Assembly: GCA_022451065.1 (NCBI GenBank)
Contig: JAKUOU010000030.1
Coordinates: 1 to 40,502, forward strand
Direction of reading: 5' to 3'
DNA length: 40,502 bases
From: Pedosphaera sp.
GTDB lineage: Bacteria; Verrucomicrobiota; Verrucomicrobiia; Limisphaerales; UBA1096
The position numbers were made by a program, and so were the translations under genes. Below are positions 25,049 through 34,593 of the stretch, piece after piece (the first letter of the stretch is position 1; every line of letters begins with the position of its first letter). The notes under the pieces are model-generated. The model searched no databases. It was not told the origin of the DNA and saw only the letters and a list, made by a program, of their open reading frames with translations.

Positions 25049-27625
25049 TTAAACCCAGCCCACGCCGGGGAATTTGGCCAGGAGGTCTTTTCGGATTCTC
25101 GGATATTCGCGTTGCTTGAATGTCGGCCAGTCGTCACAGAAATCGATCTTCCTTTTTTTTGGGGTCAACAACTTGAACCGAACGATGTGTTCGCCATCGC
25201 AGATTCGTGGATGCTCGGCCAAGCGGAAGCAGTCGTGCAGCTTCACGTGCAACTCCACCGGGAGTGGATTGCCGTGTTTGTCCGCCGGCTCGTCGGGGTA
25301 CTGCAGCTGTTTGGGCTTGTCGTTCGGCCAGGCAATCGTTTGCGGCGCGAACTCGTCGAGCCACTCCCACTGCTCCCTCGGCATGTGTTTGCGGAACGCC
25401 GGTTTGACGTCGGCAGCGATTGCCTGCTTGGCCAATGTCATGCCTGCAAACGCGTTGGAGAGACAATTCAAAATCGCTGTTTCGTCGAGCGGTGGAAACT
25501 CCAAATCCGGACGGGCTGCGCAAAGCCAATTCAGTCGCCTGATAAGTTGCCGGATCGAGTGATTAAACGATTTTGGCGTGAACCACTCACCAACACACGC
25601 CTTGGCCAGCGCTTCACCAGCGGCTTGCGGATCGGCCTCCTTCGCCCGTTCACGGCCCAGCTCAAGGTCGCGAAAACGGATAATTTCAAAGGCCTCGACG
25701 CGTTTCGGGCCGGGATCAAACTCGCACTCCGCCCGAGTGGTCAGTTCGTCCGGAAACAGATTGCGCACCCAGTCGAGTTCGACGGCGGAGGCCAAGCTGA
25801 GCAGTGTCTGTTCGTGATTGCCCCGGGTGGAGATTTCACGAATCTCACCGACGACAAGCAGCGGAGATTTCTGCACGACACTCTCGCGGACGAGCGTGCC
25901 GCTGCGGCCCTCGCTCAGGCTGCAAATCAGGGTACCGCTGTCACGCCGCACGCAGAGTTGGTCGGCAAACGCAGCGAGGATGCAGTGGCGCAGGGCGACG
26001 GACTTCGACCGGTCGGGAGCGGCTTGAGCGTTTGTCGTTCCGGCCAAGCGGCAAATTTGCCGGAACGCCGACTCGACGTCGCGGCACGCCCCGGCGTGGA
26101 TGCCGTGTGCGCGGCAGTCATCGACATTGTAGCGGCGCGCGTTGGCAAACTGCCAAGCGCGTATCAGTACCTCAAAGTCGGAGTCGGCGCCGTCGAGGAA
26201 CGGCTCCCGGGCGGCCTGCACATTTTTATCGTCGCGAGCAGAGCGGATGAGAATATTGCGTCCGCCCATGAACGCCGCGCACAACGCCGCCTCGTTGATG
26301 CAATCGCGTCGACTGGCCTCGACGATCATCCGGGCCAGGCGCGGATGCATTGGCAGGCGAAGCATCGCGCGGCCAACGTCGGTCAGGCCGCCGGCGTTGT
26401 CGTTGGCCAAGGCGCCAAGTGAGCGCAGCAGCGTCTCGGCCTTGGCCACGGCGTTGGGGTCCGGTTTGTCGAGCCAGTCGAATTGGGTGGCCTTGTCGAT
26501 GCCTGCGGCGTGCAGCATCAGCACCGACTCCGACAAGTCTGTGCGGTGGATTTCCGGCGTGTTGTGCTCGGATCGGTTGAGATGGCCACTCTCGGTCCAA
26601 AGCCGGTGGCAGGTTCCCGCTGCGGTGCGGCCGGCCCTGCCTGCGCGCTGGTCGGCTGAGGCGCGGCTAATCTCCTCAATCAATAGCGTCCCGAAGCCGC
26701 GCTCGGCGTCGAAGCGGGCAACGCGGGCCAGGCCGCAGTCTATGACGTGGCGGATGCCGTCGATGGTTATCGAGGTCTCGGCGACGTTGGTGGCGACGAC
26801 GACTTTGCGGCGGTCGCTTCTGGCAAAGGCGCGGTCCTGATCGGCCGGCGGAAGGTCGCCATGTAGCGGGATCAGCTCGACCGGCTCGGGCAGCCGCCGC
26901 CGACTGATGGCGTTCATGGTGCCGCGAATTTCGCCCATTCCTGGCATAAAAATCAAAATATCACCGGGGGAATCGTTGCGGAGAATTTGCTCGACCGCCT
27001 CGGCGGCCTGCTCGGCGACGGGATCGCGGTTGAGGTATTGGCCGAAGCGAATGTCGACCGGAAACGCGCGTCCGTCGGAGGCGAGCACCCGGCAGGGATG
27101 GTCGTCTGCTTGGCCCAGGTAGCGGGCGATAGGGTCGGTCTCAATGGTTGCCGACATGACAACGAGCTTAAGGTCGGTGCGTTCGTTACGCTGGAGTCTT
27201 TTAACGAGGCCAAGCGCGAGGTCGCTCATCAAATTGCGCTCGTGAAATTCGTCGAACAGCACCGCGCCGACGTTGACCAGGCGCGAGTCATCCTGCAGCC
27301 GACGAAGCAGCACGCCCTCGGTAATGAACTCTATTTTGGTGTCGAGGCTGGTGTGATTCTCAAAGCGAACCTGATAGCCGACTTCACCGCCGAGCTTGGC
27401 CGAACGTTCCCCAGCAACGCGACGGGCGAGCGATCGGGCGGCGACTCGGCGCGGCTGCAGCACGACCACTTTGCCGCTGCCACAGAGGACGTCGTCGAGG
27501 ATGATTTGTGGGAGCTGTGTGGACTTGCCGGAGCCGGTCGGAGCGGAAAGCACAAGGCGGCTGTGCACAGCGAGTGTGTCGGTGATTTCGCCGTGAATGT
27601 CCCAGATGGGGAGTAACTCGTTCAT
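25049..27625 (-). CDS. hrpB: ATP-dependent helicase HrpB
   Basis: 858 residues. DEAH-family (DEAH/RHA-like) helicase with Walker A 'SAPTGSGKST' (27-36), motif II 'FDEFHERN' (DEFH rather than DEAH, as usual for HrpB), motif III 'SAT' and motif VI 'QRAGRAGRTAAG'. The helicase-associated and HrpB C-terminal domains follow, ending 'KDLLAKFPGVGWV'. Cellular role is poorly defined in most bacteria, although nucleic-acid-stimulated ATPase activity is expected. It starts 40 bases after ribBA and runs directly into cysQ. Confidence 0.93.
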   Translation of the reverse strand: MNELLPIWDIHGEITDTLAVHSRLVLSAPTGSGKSTQLPQIILDDVLCGSGKVVVLQPRRVAARSLARRVAGERSAKLGGEVGYQVRFENHTSLDTKIEFITEGVLLRRLQDDSRLVNVGAVLFDEFHERNLMSDLALGLVKRLQRNERTDLKLVVMSATIETDPIARYLGQADDHPCRVLASDGRAFPVDIRFGQYLNRDPVAEQAAEAVEQILRNDSPGDILIFMPGMGEIRGTMNAISRRRLPEPVELIPLHGDLPPADQDRAFARSDRRKVVVATNVAETSITIDGIRHVIDCGLARVARFDAERGFGTLLIEEISRASADQRAGRAGRTAAGTCHRLWTESGHLNRSEHNTPEIHRTDLSESVLMLHAAGIDKATQFDWLDKPDPNAVAKAETLLRSLGALANDNAGGLTDVGRAMLRLPMHPRLARMIVEASRRDCINEAALCAAFMGGRNILIRSARDDKNVQAAREPFLDGADSDFEVLIRAWQFANARRYNVDDCRAHGIHAGACRDVESAFRQICRLAGTTNAQAAPDRSKSVALRHCILAAFADQLCVRRDSGTLICSLSEGRSGTLVRESVVQKSPLLVVGEIREISTRGNHEQTLLSLASAVELDWVRNLFPDELTTRAECEFDPGPKRVEAFEIIRFRDLELGRERAKEADPQAAGEALAKACVGEWFTPKSFNHSIRQLIRRLNWLCAARPDLEFPPLDETAILNCLSNAFAGMTLAKQAIAADVKPAFRKHMPREQWEWLDEFAPQTIAWPNDKPKQLQYPDEPADKHGNPLPVELHVKLHDCFRLAEHPRICDGEHIVRFKLLTPKKRKIDFCDDWPTFKQREYPRIRKDLLAKFPGVGWV

Positions 27626-27665
27626 GCCGCATATGCTTGGTCAAGCGTGGAAGGAGGGTGGGCCG

Positions 27666-28880
27666 TCAAAGCAGGTGGCCCAGTTTTTCGCGCTTGGTCT
27701 GGAGGTAGCCCTTGTTGTGCTTGTTCGGCTTCACGCGGATCGGTACCTGCTCGACGATCTCGAGTCCGTACCCTTCCAGCCCGACAACCTTTTTCGGGTT
27801 GTTGGTGAGCAGGCGGATTTTTTTGATGCCAAGATCGGCGAGGATCTGCGCGCCGATGCCGTACTCTCGCAGGTCCATCGGGAAGCCGAGTTTCTCGTTG
27901 GCCTCGACCGTGTCAAAGCCACTTTGCTGAAGCTTGTAGGCCTTTATTTTCGGGGCCAAACCGATGCCGCGGCCCTCTTGGCGCATGTACAGGATCACCC
28001 CGTGGCCGGCGTTGGAAACCTGTTTCATCGCCTGTTGCAATTGCGGTCCGCAATCGCAGCGGCGCGAGCCGAACACGTCGCCGGTGAGGCATTCGCTGTG
28101 CACGCGCACGAGTGTGCGGCGGCGAGGGTTCATGCTGCCCCGGACGAGCGCGAGATGGTGTTGATCATCGATGGTGGAGCGGTACAAATGCAGATCGAAT
28201 TTGCCGAAGTCGGTGGGCATGGTGATGAGTTCCTCGCAGGCAACGAGTTTTTCACGTTTTCGGCGGTGCTCGATGAGCTGGGCAATGGAGCAGATTTTCA
28301 GCTTGTGCCTCTTCGCGAAACGGCGCAGCTCCGGCAGGCGGGCCATCGAGCCGTCGTCGTTCATGATCTCACAGATGACGCCCATCGGCCGGCAGCCGGC
28401 GAGACGGGCGAGGTCCACCGCCGCCTCTGTGTGGCCGGCGCGCTGGAGGACGCCGCCGGTTTTGGCGCGAAGCGGAAAGACGTGGCCTGGCTGCACGAGA
28501 TTCTCGGCAAGCGAAGTGGGGTTGGCCAGAATTTTAATCGTCTTCGCACGGTCGGCGGCGCTGATGCCGGTGGTGATACCGGAGGCGGCATCGACGCTGA
28601 TCTGGAAGTCGGTGCGGTGGGACTCGCGGTTATTGAGCACCATGCGCTCGATCCCGAGTTGCATAAGCCGCTCCTGCGTGGTCGGTACACAGATGAGGCC
28701 CCGTCCGAACCTGGCCATGAAGTTGACCGCCTTGGCCGTCGTTTTCTCGGCGGCCATGATCAGGTCGCCCTCGTTTTCGCGGTCGGCGTCGTCGACGACG
28801 ACAACCATTTTGCCGTGCGCGATGTCGCGCAGCACCGCATCGATAGAGTCAAACTTGCCCGTGATTTTCTTTGCCGCCAT
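27666..28880 (-). CDS. ribBA: Bifunctional DHBP synthase / GTP cyclohydrolase II
   Basis: 404 residues catalysing the two entry reactions of riboflavin synthesis: ribulose-5-P to 3,4-dihydroxy-2-butanone-4-P, and GTP to the diaminopyrimidine. The N-terminal RibB half (~1-205) has 'VVVVDDADRENEGDL' and 'GHVFPLRA...RAGHTEAAVDL'. The RibA half has 'VRVHSECLTGDVFGSRRCDCG' with the three zinc cysteines, 'YMRQEGRGIGL' and 'LLTNNPKKV'. Both active sites look intact. No other rib genes adjoin it. I see no FMN riboswitch-like fold in the 177 bases upstream, though I could not fold it. Confidence 0.96.
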   Translation of the reverse strand: MAAKKITGKFDSIDAVLRDIAHGKMVVVVDDADRENEGDLIMAAEKTTAKAVNFMARFGRGLICVPTTQERLMQLGIERMVLNNRESHRTDFQISVDAASGITTGISAADRAKTIKILANPTSLAENLVQPGHVFPLRAKTGGVLQRAGHTEAAVDLARLAGCRPMGVICEIMNDDGSMARLPELRRFAKRHKLKICSIAQLIEHRRKREKLVACEELITMPTDFGKFDLHLYRSTIDDQHHLALVRGSMNPRRRTLVRVHSECLTGDVFGSRRCDCGPQLQQAMKQVSNAGHGVILYMRQEGRGIGLAPKIKAYKLQQSGFDTVEANEKLGFPMDLREYGIGAQILADLGIKKIRLLTNNPKKVVGLEGYGLEIVEQVPIRVKPNKHNKGYLQTKREKLGHLL

Positions 28881-29057
28881 GTTACCCGCCCGTTCGGCAG
28901 ACTACCCGCGCTTGGCTAAGCGGTCGAGAGTTGAGGCCCAGACGGTTGAAAAACCGGCCGGTTCTTACTTGAAATTATTTAAACGCAAGGACAATCTTCT
29001 CTTTCTCCCAAGCGGGGTGCGGCTTCGCCGTTTTCCGCCCAGTTGTCATATTTTATC

Positions 29058-31901
29058 ATGAAAAAACAAAGCATACTTGTTGTTGTCGCGCTTGGCCTTG
29101 CGACGGTTGGTTCCGCACCCGCTCAATCACCAGTACCCACTCCGTCTAAGACGGCCACCAAGCCGACAACCGTCAAGCCGGACTTTCCGTCTTACACGAC
29201 GGTGATCAAGGGCTACGAACAGATCATTTCGAGCATGGACAAGAAGTCCAGCCTGTTCTCCATCTATGTGCGCAAGAAGGATCAACAGATGCTCGGTGTG
29301 CTGCCGGCTGGGTTTGAGTCGAAGAAATTTTTCATCGCCACGACCGTGGCCAGTGGCGAGACGTATGCCGGCCTGCAGGCGGGCGAGAAGTACGTTTATT
29401 TCAAGCGGCTCGACAAGCGGTTGCTGATCATCCAGCCGAACCTCGCGGTGCGCTCCACCGGTGACCAAGAGTCGAAGTCCTCCGTCAAGCGCCTCTTCAC
29501 CGACCGGGTGATTGTGGATGTACCAATCCTCACGTTGTTGCCGAAGAACCGGCCGGTGATCGACATGGACGCGCTGTTCGTTGGCCAGGCATCGAAATTT
29601 TTCGGTAGCAAGGGATCAGGGTTCAATGCGCGACTAGCGCAGATTCGCACCGCCAAGGCGTTCCCGGGCAACGTTGAATTGGCCTTCACCGCGCCGGCGG
29701 CCAATGGCGTACTCAAGACATTGCACTACTCGATCAGTGCGATAGTCCCTAACAAGACCTATAAGCCACGCTTGGCCGACCAGCGGGTGGGCTACTTCAC
29801 TACAAGCTACTCCGACCTCGGCAAGTACGTCGACGAGCAGAAGAAGATCCGCTACATCAACCGCTGGCATCTCGAGAAGGCCGACACCAAGCTCAAGGTC
29901 AGCCCGGTCAAGAACCCGATCATTTTCTACATCGAGCACACCACGCCGGTGCGCTACCGCCGCTGGGTTCGCGAGGGGATCCTGATGTGGAACAAGGCCT
30001 ACGAGAAGATCGGCTTGGCCAACGCCATCGAGGTCTACTACCAGGACGCCACCACTGGAGCGCACATGGAGAAGGATCCCGAGGATGCCCGGTACAACTT
30101 TGTCCGCTGGCTCAACAACGACGTCGGCACCGCCATCGGGCCGAGCCGTGTCAACCCATTGACCGGCCAAATTCTCGACGCCGACATTATTTTGACCGAC
30201 GGCTGGATTCGCCATTACTGGAAGCAATTCAACGAAATTATGCCGGACATTGCTATGGAAGGATTTGCGCCGGAGACACTCGCTTGGCTCAAGGGACATC
30301 CCGAGTGGGATCCGCGGGTTCGCTTGGCTCATCCCTCTATGCGTGACTCCATCAAGGCCGAGCTCGCCGCCCACGGGGCGGAGGCCTACGGCGGTCATCT
30401 CTTGGCCAAGGTTGATGGCGAGTTGATTGGCGACAATGAGTTTGACGGCCTGTACGGGCGCACCAGCCAATGCAACGGACTTTGCCGCGCGGCCGATGCC
30501 ATGTCGCTCGACCTGGCCACCATGCGGTTCACCTTTGAGTTGGAAGCCGAGGCGGCCAAGGAGGAGGGTGATGCAAAAAAGGATGAGAAAGAAGACAAGC
30601 CCAAGCCAAAAGAAACCGAGGTCAAGCTGGATGGGGTGCCAGAGTGGTTCATCGGCCCTCTGATAGCTGAGTTAGTCGCGCATGAGGTGGGCCACACGCT
30701 TGGTTTGCGGCACAACTTTAAGGCCTCAAGCATATATTCACTCGAAAAAATAAACAGCGATGAGATCAAGGGTAAGGAAACGCTCGCCGGTTCGGTAATG
30801 GATTACCTGCCGATCAACATGTACAAGGGCGTCGGTAAAAAACAGGGCGACCATACCATGACCGGTATCGGCCCGTACGACATTTGGGCCATCGAGTACG
30901 GCTACTCCATCGTAAGTAAGCCGGAGGAACTGAAGAAAATCCTGAGCCGCGTGTCTGATCCCAAGTTGCAGTTCGCCACCGACGAGGACACGATCGGCCC
31001 CGACCCGTTCGCACGCCGCTATGACTTTGGTGCGAACCCGATTCAGTACGCACACAACCAGATGAACATCGTGAAACATCACCGTGGGCAGTTGCTCGAT
31101 CACTTTGTCAAGAAGGGTCAAAGCTGGGCCAAGGCGCGTTATGGGTATCAGCTCACGTTGTCTCTGCAGGCGCGTGCGTTGAGCATGATGGGCAACTGGA
31201 TTGGTGGCTCCTTTTTAAACCGCGACAAAAAAGGAGATCCCGGCGACCGCTACCCGGTAACACCGGTGCCAGCCAAGCAGCAGCGCGAGGCGCTCGAGTT
31301 CATGCTCGAGAACGCCTTCAAGGACGAGGCGTTCGGCCTCAACACCGGGTTGCTGCGTCGCATGAGCAGCGACCGTTGGATCGACAACTTGTCCAGTTCT
31401 ATGACCGACGCCTCCTGGCCGGTGCATGAAAAGGTCATGGGCATCCAGGCTTCAACGCTCACCATGATTCTCAACCCAACCTCGCTGGGCCGCGTGTACG
31501 ACAACGAATTCCTCGTTGAGGCTGATAAGGATGCCATCACGCTGCCTGAGATTCTGGGCAAACTCGACGCTGCCGTCTGGACCGAGTTGAAGGATCTTGC
31601 CAAGGGCGAGCACACCGCCCGCAAGCCGCTGATCTCGAGCCTGCGCCGTAACCTCCAGCGTGAACACCTCGAGCGCATGGTCAGCCTCAGCATGCCCGGC
31701 TCCTGGCGTGGGGCCAGTTCGCGGCCGCTGGCTAACCTGGCCACGCAGCAGCTCCGCAGTTTAGCCAAGCGCGTCGACGCAGCGCAAAAAGCTGAGGGTG
31801 TGAAACTCGATCCCTATACCTCTGCTCACCTTTCCGAAGCCAGCGAGCTGATCAAAAAGACCCTTGACGCGGGCATAGTCTACGGCAGCACGAAGATTTA
31901 A
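29058..31901 (+). CDS. Secreted zinc-dependent metalloprotease (DUF5117/DUF4953 type)
   Basis: 947 residues from the ATG at 29058, preferred over the track's TTG at 29043 because MKKQSILVVVALGLATVGSA gives a clean signal peptide ending near APAQS. A long N-terminal region (DUF5118/DUF5117 type) includes 'DVPILTLLPKNRPVIDMDALF' and 'VGYFTTSYSDLGKY'. The peptidase core has the metzincin-like motif HEVGHTLGLRH (zinc ligands His542, His546, His552, with Glu543 catalytic) and a downstream 'SVMDYLP' Met-turn-like segment. A Lys/Glu-rich linker around 505-525 precedes the motif. Relatives are common in Planctomycetes, Verrucomicrobia and Bacteroidetes; substrates are unknown. It ends before a strong terminator. 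Confidence 0.9.
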   Translation: MKKQSILVVVALGLATVGSAPAQSPVPTPSKTATKPTTVKPDFPSYTTVIKGYEQIISSMDKKSSLFSIYVRKKDQQMLGVLPAGFESKKFFIATTVASGETYAGLQAGEKYVYFKRLDKRLLIIQPNLAVRSTGDQESKSSVKRLFTDRVIVDVPILTLLPKNRPVIDMDALFVGQASKFFGSKGSGFNARLAQIRTAKAFPGNVELAFTAPAANGVLKTLHYSISAIVPNKTYKPRLADQRVGYFTTSYSDLGKYVDEQKKIRYINRWHLEKADTKLKVSPVKNPIIFYIEHTTPVRYRRWVREGILMWNKAYEKIGLANAIEVYYQDATTGAHMEKDPEDARYNFVRWLNNDVGTAIGPSRVNPLTGQILDADIILTDGWIRHYWKQFNEIMPDIAMEGFAPETLAWLKGHPEWDPRVRLAHPSMRDSIKAELAAHGAEAYGGHLLAKVDGELIGDNEFDGLYGRTSQCNGLCRAADAMSLDLATMRFTFELEAEAAKEEGDAKKDEKEDKPKPKETEVKLDGVPEWFIGPLIAELVAHEVGHTLGLRHNFKASSIYSLEKINSDEIKGKETLAGSVMDYLPINMYKGVGKKQGDHTMTGIGPYDIWAIEYGYSIVSKPEELKKILSRVSDPKLQFATDEDTIGPDPFARRYDFGANPIQYAHNQMNIVKHHRGQLLDHFVKKGQSWAKARYGYQLTLSLQARALSMMGNWIGGSFLNRDKKGDPGDRYPVTPVPAKQQREALEFMLENAFKDEAFGLNTGLLRRMSSDRWIDNLSSSMTDASWPVHEKVMGIQASTLTMILNPTSLGRVYDNEFLVEADKDAITLPEILGKLDAAVWTELKDLAKGEHTARKPLISSLRRNLQREHLERMVSLSMPGSWRGASSRPLANLATQQLRSLAKRVDAAQKAEGVKLDPYTSAHLSEASELIKKTLDAGIVYGSTKI

Positions 31902-31929
31902 CCAGCCAACACCAGCCCAAGCCAAGCAC

Positions 31930-31937
31930 TTGGCCAA
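31930..31937. repeat. Iterated palindrome TTGGCCAA between stop codon and terminator
   Basis: Found 29 bases after the metalloprotease stop in context GCACTTGGCCAATTT, immediately before the terminator stem. Confidence 0.85.
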
Positions 31938-31941
31938 TTTC

Positions 31942-31977
31942 AACCGGCGGCTCTTCGCAGTGCCGCCGGTTTTCTTT
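31942..31977 (+). terminator. Intrinsic terminator after the metalloprotease gene
   Basis: Perfect ten-base stem AACCGGCGGC / GCCGCCGGTT (31942-31951 and 31962-31971) with a ten-base loop, followed by TTCTTT. It separates the metalloprotease from the downstream transporter gene. Confidence 0.9.
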
Positions 31978-31995
31978 CGGTGTTTGGTGAGAAAA

Positions 31996-32023
31996 TTGAC
32001 TTTGTTTCTGGCTGATTTTTAAT
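31996..32023 (+). promoter_or_regulatory. Candidate sigma-70 promoter for the Nramp-like transporter
   Basis: TTGACT (-35, five of six matches), a 16-base spacer and TTTAAT (-10, five of six matches), just after the terminator. The start of transcription would be near 32030, giving a leader of about 55 bases to the ATG at 32085. Not experimentally supported. Confidence 0.45.
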
Positions 32024-32084
32024 CAAACTCCGCGCGTTCTCTGGCCAGCTAAGCGCATGGCTAAACTAGACACAAACCAGAACC

Positions 32085-33719
32085 ATGAGTGACTCGAACG
32101 ATCCTCTTTCTGCCGAAAAGAATCTCCTCGCCGAGGCGAACCAAAAACCGCTCCTTGCCCGCTGGGGTACTTTCGCCAAGCTGTCCGGCCCCGGTTGGCT
32201 GCAGGGCGCGATCACCCTCGGTGGTGGTTCGCTTGCTGGCAGCCTTTATATTGGGGTGATTGGTGGCTACGAGCTGCTATGGCTCCAACCGCTGATGATG
32301 ATCTTCGGTGTGCTGATGCTCTCGGTTATCGGTTACGTCACGCTCTCCACCGGCGAGAAACCGTTTCGCGCCATCAACAAGCACATCAACCCGGTGCTCG
32401 GCTGGGGTTGGCTTATTGCCGCGCTACTCGCCAACCTCGTTTGGGCGATGCCGCAGTTCTCGCTTGGAACGGCTGCCATCCAGCAGAACTTTGGTATCCT
32501 CGATGGCGCCTACGGCAAGTACATCTGCGCGCTGCTTTTGTTTGTCATCGGATCGGCAGTTGTGTGGTCGTACGACAGCGGCAGCAGAGGGGTGAAGGTT
32601 TTTGAGATCATCCTGAAAATTATGGTGGCCGTTGTGGTGCTGAGTTTCTTCGGTGTGGTGGTTGTGATGTCTGGCAGCCTCAATTGGGGGGCGATTTTCG
32701 CCGGCTTCATTCCAAATTTCAGCCTGCTCTCCGAGCCGGCGTCCAAGTTCACGGAAATTATCAGGGAATCGAGTGACCCGGGCTACTGGAACGATATCAT
32801 TCTCAGTTCGCAGCGCGATCGGATGGTCACTGCCGCCGCCACCGCTGTGGGTATCAACATGACCTTCCTGTTGCCGTACTCTATGCTGCGCAAGGGCTGG
32901 GGCAGGGAACACCGAGGCTTGGCTACGTTCGATCTTTCGCTTGGATTGTTCCTGCCGTTTTTTCTGGCTACGACCTGCGTGGTGATCGCTTCCGCTAGCC
33001 AGTTCCACGGGCAATGGGATGAAGGACTGCTCGATCCTGCAAAGAGAACTGCGCTGACAGAAAAGTTGCAGGACGCTTACGGCAAAAATTTATCCGGCAT
33101 ACAGGCCAAGCTCGGTGAAACCAAAGAACCAAACGAAACGGACAAGCAACTTGCCGCGATGCTCGTGAGTCGCGACGCATTTCAACTGGCTGGTTCGCTG
33201 GAAAACCTCACCGACAACAAGGCCGTGTCGCAGATAGTTTTTGGTATCGGTGTGCTTGGCATGGCGGTATCGACCATTATCATTTTGATGCTGATCAACG
33301 GCTTCGCCATTACCGAGTTGCTTGGGGCTGAAATCGGCGGCATGAAACATAAGATTGGTTCGATTCTTCCGGGCATTACGGGTGCGTTGGGCTTCCTATT
33401 CCTTTGGGGCGATGGGGACGCCCGCTTTTGGCTGGCCGTGCCGACGAGTGTGTTCGGTATGGTGCTGTTGCCAATCGCCTACATCACCTTTTTCCTGATG
33501 ATCAACAGCAAGAGCCTCATGGGAGACGCACTGCCGCAGGGCAACAAACGCATCGCGCTGAATATTGCAATGCTCGTGGCACTGATTGCTGCCACTATCG
33601 GTGCGGGTTGGTCGATTTGGAGCAAGGTTCAGTGGACAGGCGTTGCCATAGTCAGTGTCTTCATGCTTGCGGCGTTGGTCGCTCATTTCCTTCGGGTTGA
33701 TCGACCGACGGAAAATTAA
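32085..33719 (+). CDS. Nramp-superfamily transporter lacking the canonical metal-binding motifs
   Basis: 544 residues, about 11-12 hydrophobic helices. The opening 'LSGPGWLQGAITLGGGSLAGSLYIG' is laid out like TM1 of Nramp (LeuT-fold) proteins, and 'GINMTFLLPYSML' like TM6. The DPGN motif of TM1 is replaced by LGGGS, however, and the MPH of TM6 by FLLPY. Divalent-metal coordination by the classical Asp/Asn/Met set is thus not expected. A ~90-residue soluble insertion (around 310-385, 'DEGLLDPAKRTALTEKLQDAYG') lies between helices. Substrate unknown; similar 'divalent metal transporter' annotations in Planctomycetes and Verrucomicrobia should not be taken at face value. Four bases separate its stop from the kinase start, so the two are likely cotranscribed. 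Confidence 0.8.
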   Translation: MSDSNDPLSAEKNLLAEANQKPLLARWGTFAKLSGPGWLQGAITLGGGSLAGSLYIGVIGGYELLWLQPLMMIFGVLMLSVIGYVTLSTGEKPFRAINKHINPVLGWGWLIAALLANLVWAMPQFSLGTAAIQQNFGILDGAYGKYICALLLFVIGSAVVWSYDSGSRGVKVFEIILKIMVAVVVLSFFGVVVVMSGSLNWGAIFAGFIPNFSLLSEPASKFTEIIRESSDPGYWNDIILSSQRDRMVTAAATAVGINMTFLLPYSMLRKGWGREHRGLATFDLSLGLFLPFFLATTCVVIASASQFHGQWDEGLLDPAKRTALTEKLQDAYGKNLSGIQAKLGETKEPNETDKQLAAMLVSRDAFQLAGSLENLTDNKAVSQIVFGIGVLGMAVSTIIILMLINGFAITELLGAEIGGMKHKIGSILPGITGALGFLFLWGDGDARFWLAVPTSVFGMVLLPIAYITFFLMINSKSLMGDALPQGNKRIALNIAMLVALIAATIGAGWSIWSKVQWTGVAIVSVFMLAALVAHFLRVDRPTEN

Positions 33720-33723
33720 GTCG

Positions 33724-34584
33724 ATGGGGTTGCTCAATATTCTAGGCGCGAAAAATCCCGAGCCGGGTCAGTCCGGTCATTTTGGGGATTACGATCTGCA
33801 GGAGGTTGTCAATAGCGGCGGCATGGCCGACATTTGGCTGGCAACCGATCTCGACAAGCATCCCGTTGCCGTGCGTCGCCTGCACCCCGAGCTACGCAGG
33901 GATTCCAAGGCCAGGAAACGCTTCATCCGCGGCTGCGAGATTCTCGCCAAGGTCTGCGATCACGACCGCATCGTCACCTATTTCGAGCATGGCAAAGTCA
34001 AGGGAGACCACTATCTCGCGATGGAATATTGCGAGTTTCCGAATCTCAAGATTCTCATCTCCCGTGCCGATCCGGTGCTGGAGGAGTATGTCGGCAACAT
34101 CCTGATTGATGTCGCCGAGGCGCTCGAGCACGTCCACAACTGCGGTTATCTGCACTACGATTTCAAGCCGGAGAATATTCTGGTCAGCCGCAACGGCAAC
34201 GTCCGCCTATGCGATTTTGACCTCTCACGGCCCATTCCCGAGACCCCGACCCGAATGCCGGACAATCCCGGCACGCCGGTTTACATGGCGCCGGAACAGT
34301 TGCGCGGGCGCGAGATCGACCAGCGGGTCGATATCTTCGCCTTCGGCGTGACCATGTACGAGTCGCTGACCGGCCAGAAGCCGTTCAACGGTGAGACCAG
34401 CCGCGAGGTGTTGCTGAAGCAAAAGAACCGCGACCAGCATTTTGCGTTGCCCCGCGATCTTAATCCTTCCATCCCCGAGGATGTTGAGAGGATCATCCTT
34501 AAATGCATTGAGTTTGATGCCGACAAGCGTTACCCGCACATCAGCTACCTCGTTGCCGAACTCCGCAAAGCCCTTTACGTCTGA
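33724..34584 (+). CDS. Serine/threonine protein kinase-like protein with altered catalytic motifs
   Basis: 286 residues from the ATG at 33724; the track frame extends upstream into the transporter gene. The Hanks-type fold is clear: glycine loop 'VNSGGMADIWLA' (29-40), alphaC Glu72, 'YMAPEQL' and 'DIFAFGVTMYESLTGQKPF'. Three key motifs are altered. The VAIK lysine is Arg51 (VAVR), HRD is HYD (144-146) with Lys148 and Asn151 kept, and DFG is DFD (164-166). It could be a pseudokinase or an active atypical kinase; Asp146, Asn151 and Asp164 remain. No membrane or sensor domain is attached. It lies between the Nramp-like transporter and a GYF_2-dispanin protein, nine bases before the latter. Confidence 0.88.
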   Translation: MGLLNILGAKNPEPGQSGHFGDYDLQEVVNSGGMADIWLATDLDKHPVAVRRLHPELRRDSKARKRFIRGCEILAKVCDHDRIVTYFEHGKVKGDHYLAMEYCEFPNLKILISRADPVLEEYVGNILIDVAEALEHVHNCGYLHYDFKPENILVSRNGNVRLCDFDLSRPIPETPTRMPDNPGTPVYMAPEQLRGREIDQRVDIFAFGVTMYESLTGQKPFNGETSREVLLKQKNRDQHFALPRDLNPSIPEDVERIILKCIEFDADKRYPHISYLVAELRKALYV

Positions 34585-34593
34585 CTCTATCTT

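Noticed and set aside
24911-26422. 503-codon + strand ORF opposite hrpB
   Set aside because: Shadow of the HrpB reading frame; no family-like sequence.
27597-28919. 440-codon + strand ORF opposite ribBA
   Set aside because: Antisense shadow of RibBA, whose motifs are intact.
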